Shown: positions 61,925 through 64,000 of the stretch, piece after piece
Layout of the letters: every line of letters starts with the position of its first letter
How positions within the stretch are numbered: position 1 is the stretch's first letter
From: Asticcacaulis excentricus CB 48
GTDB lineage: Bacteria > Pseudomonadota > Alphaproteobacteria > Caulobacterales > Caulobacteraceae
Length of the DNA: 64,000 nt
Assembly (NCBI RefSeq): GCF_000175215.2
Contig: NC_014816.1
Coordinates: 1,175,001-1,239,000, forward strand
Direction: 5' to 3'
Notes under the pieces: generated by a model
Database searches by the model: none
Told to the model about the DNA's origin: nothing
The model's input: only the letters and a program-made list of their open reading frames with translations
Program-made: the position numbers and the translations under genes

Positions 61925-62853
61925 AGTCGATCCTCGCCGCTCAGCTATCGCGGATACTGACAGGCTTCCCTTCCGTTGAGGTCCAAACGTGTCCTTGCAA
62001 AACGCCCCTCCCTTGGCCTGCCCTTGTTTCGAGCGGGGCGGGCATAAAAAGCACATACCCCGCAATGAACGCCTTTGGCGGCCTGATGTCCTCGCTCAGG
62101 CCCGCGTCAAGCAACGCGCGGTCACCATAAAGCCTGCCACATTGCATGTGGGCGGCGCGCTTATATGCTGCCCGAAGGCGCATCTGGGGTGGCCTGGGAT
62201 GACCTCCCACTGGTGACTCTTCCGTCCATCAAGGCCGCGACTGGTCCCTTCTCAGCCTGCCCGACGCGGCGCGCGTGACCATCGGCTTTATGCAGGTTCA
62301 AGCCACCTTGTACGCCTTACAAAACCTTTGGCGTTTGGATTAGCGCGACAGCAGTTGTGACCAACCGTCTTTTGATCAGTAGGCGACAGGTCCTGTTCAA
62401 CTACGCCGGGGGCGGTTGTCACTCTCAGTGGCAACAAGCCTGTAGGGACTGAGGAGGTCGGCCTTGTTTTTCAACTGCCTTTTCGTCGCGCGGCTTGCAG
62501 TGGACCTTGAGCTCGGACTTCTGACGCCCAAGGCTTCGCTCCAAGGGTCGTGCTTCATATCGTTTAGCCGGTGGATCGGCCTACGCTGCGCCACAGGGTT
62601 GATAGGTATGGGCCGGGAAGGCCCTAAAGCAATTTGCGTGTTTGTGCAGTAGATGCGCGATATTCTCAGCGCGGGAGGACTTGTATCAGCAAGCTATGGT
62701 ATCTTCAGCTAGGACGAGCGGGAAGATAAGGTTTCGATTCGGACACCGGACGCGCCCCGATGTCATTCTGTCTGCCATGCAACTGGGCGTGCGTTATGAC
62801 GAATTGATCCAGTTTTTGCTTAAATATTTTTAGTGGCAAGCCCCGGATATGGC
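61925..62853. other. Gene-poor stretch, possibly decayed
   Basis: About 930 bases without a gene I can support. Several short open frames occur on both strands, including 62642-62833 on the plus strand (63 residues, ending QLGVRYDELIQFLLKYF). None has a family motif, and no ribosome site is convincing. The base pattern does not match the known tmRNA, RNase P or 6S cores as far as I can see. It could be a decayed coding region or contain an unknown RNA. Confidence 0.5.
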
Positions 62854-62884
62854 GAAGGCCCGGTCGTTTCAGAACCGGGCCTTC
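62854..62884 (-). terminator. Hairpin directly after tRNA-Thr
   Basis: A perfect 11-base-pair stem GAAGGCCCGGT/ACCGGGCCTTC (62854-62864 with 62874-62884), with a nine-base loop, begins one base after the tRNA 3' end. There is no T run on the minus strand, so termination may depend on the stem and other factors. Confidence 0.65.
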
Positions 62885-62885
62885 A

Positions 62886-62960
<75 letters not shown>

Positions 62961-63077
62961 TAAACCGGTGTGAAGACCGGCTGAGGACGCGGCTAATACC
63001 CAAACCGAGGCGAAACGCAAAGCGAAAAGTGCATTTTTCGCTCGCTTTTTGTGGATGGAACGCTAAATCACCGGCCT

Positions 63078-63221
63078 ATGAGCGACTCTCCGAATAAAAA
63101 CCCCAGGGACGAGAAGGCCGAGCGCCTCAATGCCGCCCTGCGCGCCAATCTCCAGCGGCGCAAAGCTGCTGCCCGCCGTCCTGAGCCCACACCGATCCGT
63201 AAGGACGACGCGAAAAACTAG
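63078..63221 (+). CDS. Small basic protein upstream of murA (47 residues)
   Basis: A short frame from ATG 63078 to TAG, coding a 47-residue, strongly charged protein starting MSDSPNKNPRDEKAE with a central AALRANLQRRKAAARR helix. I recall small, basic proteins of similar content in this position in other alphaproteobacteria, which supports a real gene, but no function is known. A clear ribosome site is not seen. It is 120 bases before murA. Confidence 0.6.
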   Translation: MSDSPNKNPRDEKAERLNAALRANLQRRKAAARRPEPTPIRKDDAKN

Positions 63222-63340
63222 CTGTTGCACCTGCGGCCCGGTGATGTAGAACGCGAAATCCATTTCATTTCCAAAGCTCTGAATCGGGGCGGCCCCGTCG
63301 GCAGAAATGAAAGTTCAGACATTCGGATCAGGCGTACTCA

Positions 63341-64000
63341 ATGGATCGTATTGCGTTGGAAGGCGGCGTGCCGCTCAAAGGGGACATTCCCGTCAGCGGA
63401 GCCAAGAATTCCGCGATCAAGCTGATGGCGGCGTCGCTGCTGACTTCAGAGCCGGTGCGCCTTACCAATATGCCGCGTCTGGCCGACACCCGCCTGCTGG
63501 GCCGCCTGCTGCAACGCTTTGGTACGCAGATCACTGAAACTAACGGACCGGACGGGCATCAGGAAACCCTGCTGCACACCCCGGAAATCACTTCGGCCTT
63601 TGCACCCTACGATCTAGTTCGTCAGATGCGCGCGTCGTTCAACGTGCTGGGGCCGCTTCTGGCGCGCACGGGTCATGCTAAGGTGTCCCTGCCGGGCGGC
63701 TGCACCATCGGCGCGCGCCCGGTCGATCTGCACCTCAAAGCGCTGGAGGCGCTGGGGGCGCATATAGACATGCACGAAGGCTATGTCTTCGCGCAGGCGC
63801 CGCGCGGCCTCAAAGGGGCTGAGATTGAGTTCCCCTTCGTTTCGGTAGGCGCGACCGAACACGCCCTTATGGCCGCCGCTTTGGCGCACGGCACTACAGT
63901 GTTTAAAAATGCTGCCTGTGAGCCGGAAATCGTCGATCTGGCTGAATGCCTTAACGCCATGGGCGCGAAGATCACCGGGGCCGGGACGCCAACCATCGTC
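63341..64000 (+). CDS. murA: UDP-N-acetylglucosamine 1-carboxyvinyltransferase, 3' part beyond the window
   Basis: First committed step of peptidoglycan precursor synthesis: transfers enolpyruvate from PEP to UDP-GlcNAc. The visible 220 residues start [20 protein letters not shown] and show [14 protein letters not shown] and [19 protein letters not shown]. The active-site Cys lies in [16 protein letters not shown] near residue 124, and [16 protein letters not shown] follows. The rest of the enzyme continues past the right edge. Confidence 0.96.
   Translation, partial: MDRIALEGGVPLKGDIPVSGAKNSAIKLMAASLLTSEPVRLTNMPRLADTRLLGRLLQRFGTQITETNGPDGHQETLLHTPEITSAFAPYDLVRQMRASFNVLGPLLARTGHAKVSLPGGCTIGARPVDLHLKALEALGAHIDMHEGYVFAQAPRGLKGAEIEFPFVSVGATEHALMAAALAHGTTVFKNAACEPEIVDLAECLNAMGAKITGAGTPTIV

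Noticed and set aside
61941..62210. 89-codon minus-strand frame in the gene-poor stretch
   Set aside because: No ribosome site or motif, and overlapping frames on the other strand are equally open.

Overview
This 64 kb window reads as chromosomal DNA of an alphaproteobacterium of the Caulobacterales, most like Caulobacteraceae such as Asticcacaulis or Caulobacter. The evidence is a CcrM-type GANTC DNA methyltransferase with its C-terminal DNA-binding domain next to rnhB and mutY, a Fbc-type petABC operon, a large TonB-dependent receptor, many lipoproteins, and a high-GC, tightly packed layout. The genus is an inference. I recognise no insertion sequence, prophage, plasmid gene or CRISPR array.

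Layout. 0-12 kb: dciA (partial) and mutY start head to head; then two distant paralogues of a secreted protein with 20 paired cysteines (2.0-3.4 and 10.3-11.7 kb) enclose ccrM, rnhB, two tandem DUF805 membrane proteins, ygfZ, a GT9 glycosyltransferase and a dihydroorotase-like amidohydrolase. The ccrM promoter region holds seven GANTC sites in 110 bp. 12-20 kb: crotonase, acetyltransferase, DUF1285, cca, a glutamine amidotransferase, hemF, trmL and the cytochrome bc1 operon petABC. 20-36 kb is mostly housekeeping: HD hydrolase, ychF, a beta-lactamase-like hydrolase, a glycosyltransferase, pth, rplY, an unknown lipoprotein, prs, pgeF-midA-lgt, ubiK, ybjN and proC.

36-43 kb: a beta-propeller phytase faces a TonB-dependent receptor across a spacer with a Pho-box-like direct repeat. 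Then come a DUF4349 lipoprotein with a large perfect inverted repeat upstream, and a divergent ohrR/ohr peroxide-stress pair with two palindromic operator candidates. 43-50 kb is a methionine/homoserine region: a SAM-I (S-box) riboswitch precedes metX-metB, and 2.6 kb away lies a compact aspartokinase-homoserine dehydrogenase fusion with no ACT regulatory domains. 50-64 kb: rarA, three more DUF805 proteins, an RluA-type pseudouridine synthase, two TadG-like proteins with von Willebrand A domains carrying unusual insertions, yjbR, rlmJ, a nuclease/phosphatase, ybjQ, a DUF4112 protein, a roughly 930 bp gene-poor stretch, a tRNA-Thr, a 47-residue ORF and the 5' part of murA.

The features most worth following up are the ACT-less AK-HSD fusion beside the SAM-riboswitch met operon, the GANTC cluster upstream of ccrM, the paired 20-cysteine repeat proteins, the phytase/receptor divergon and the 34-36 bp perfect inverted repeat at 40.75 kb. 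Function calls come from motif recognition by eye; no database search was run.
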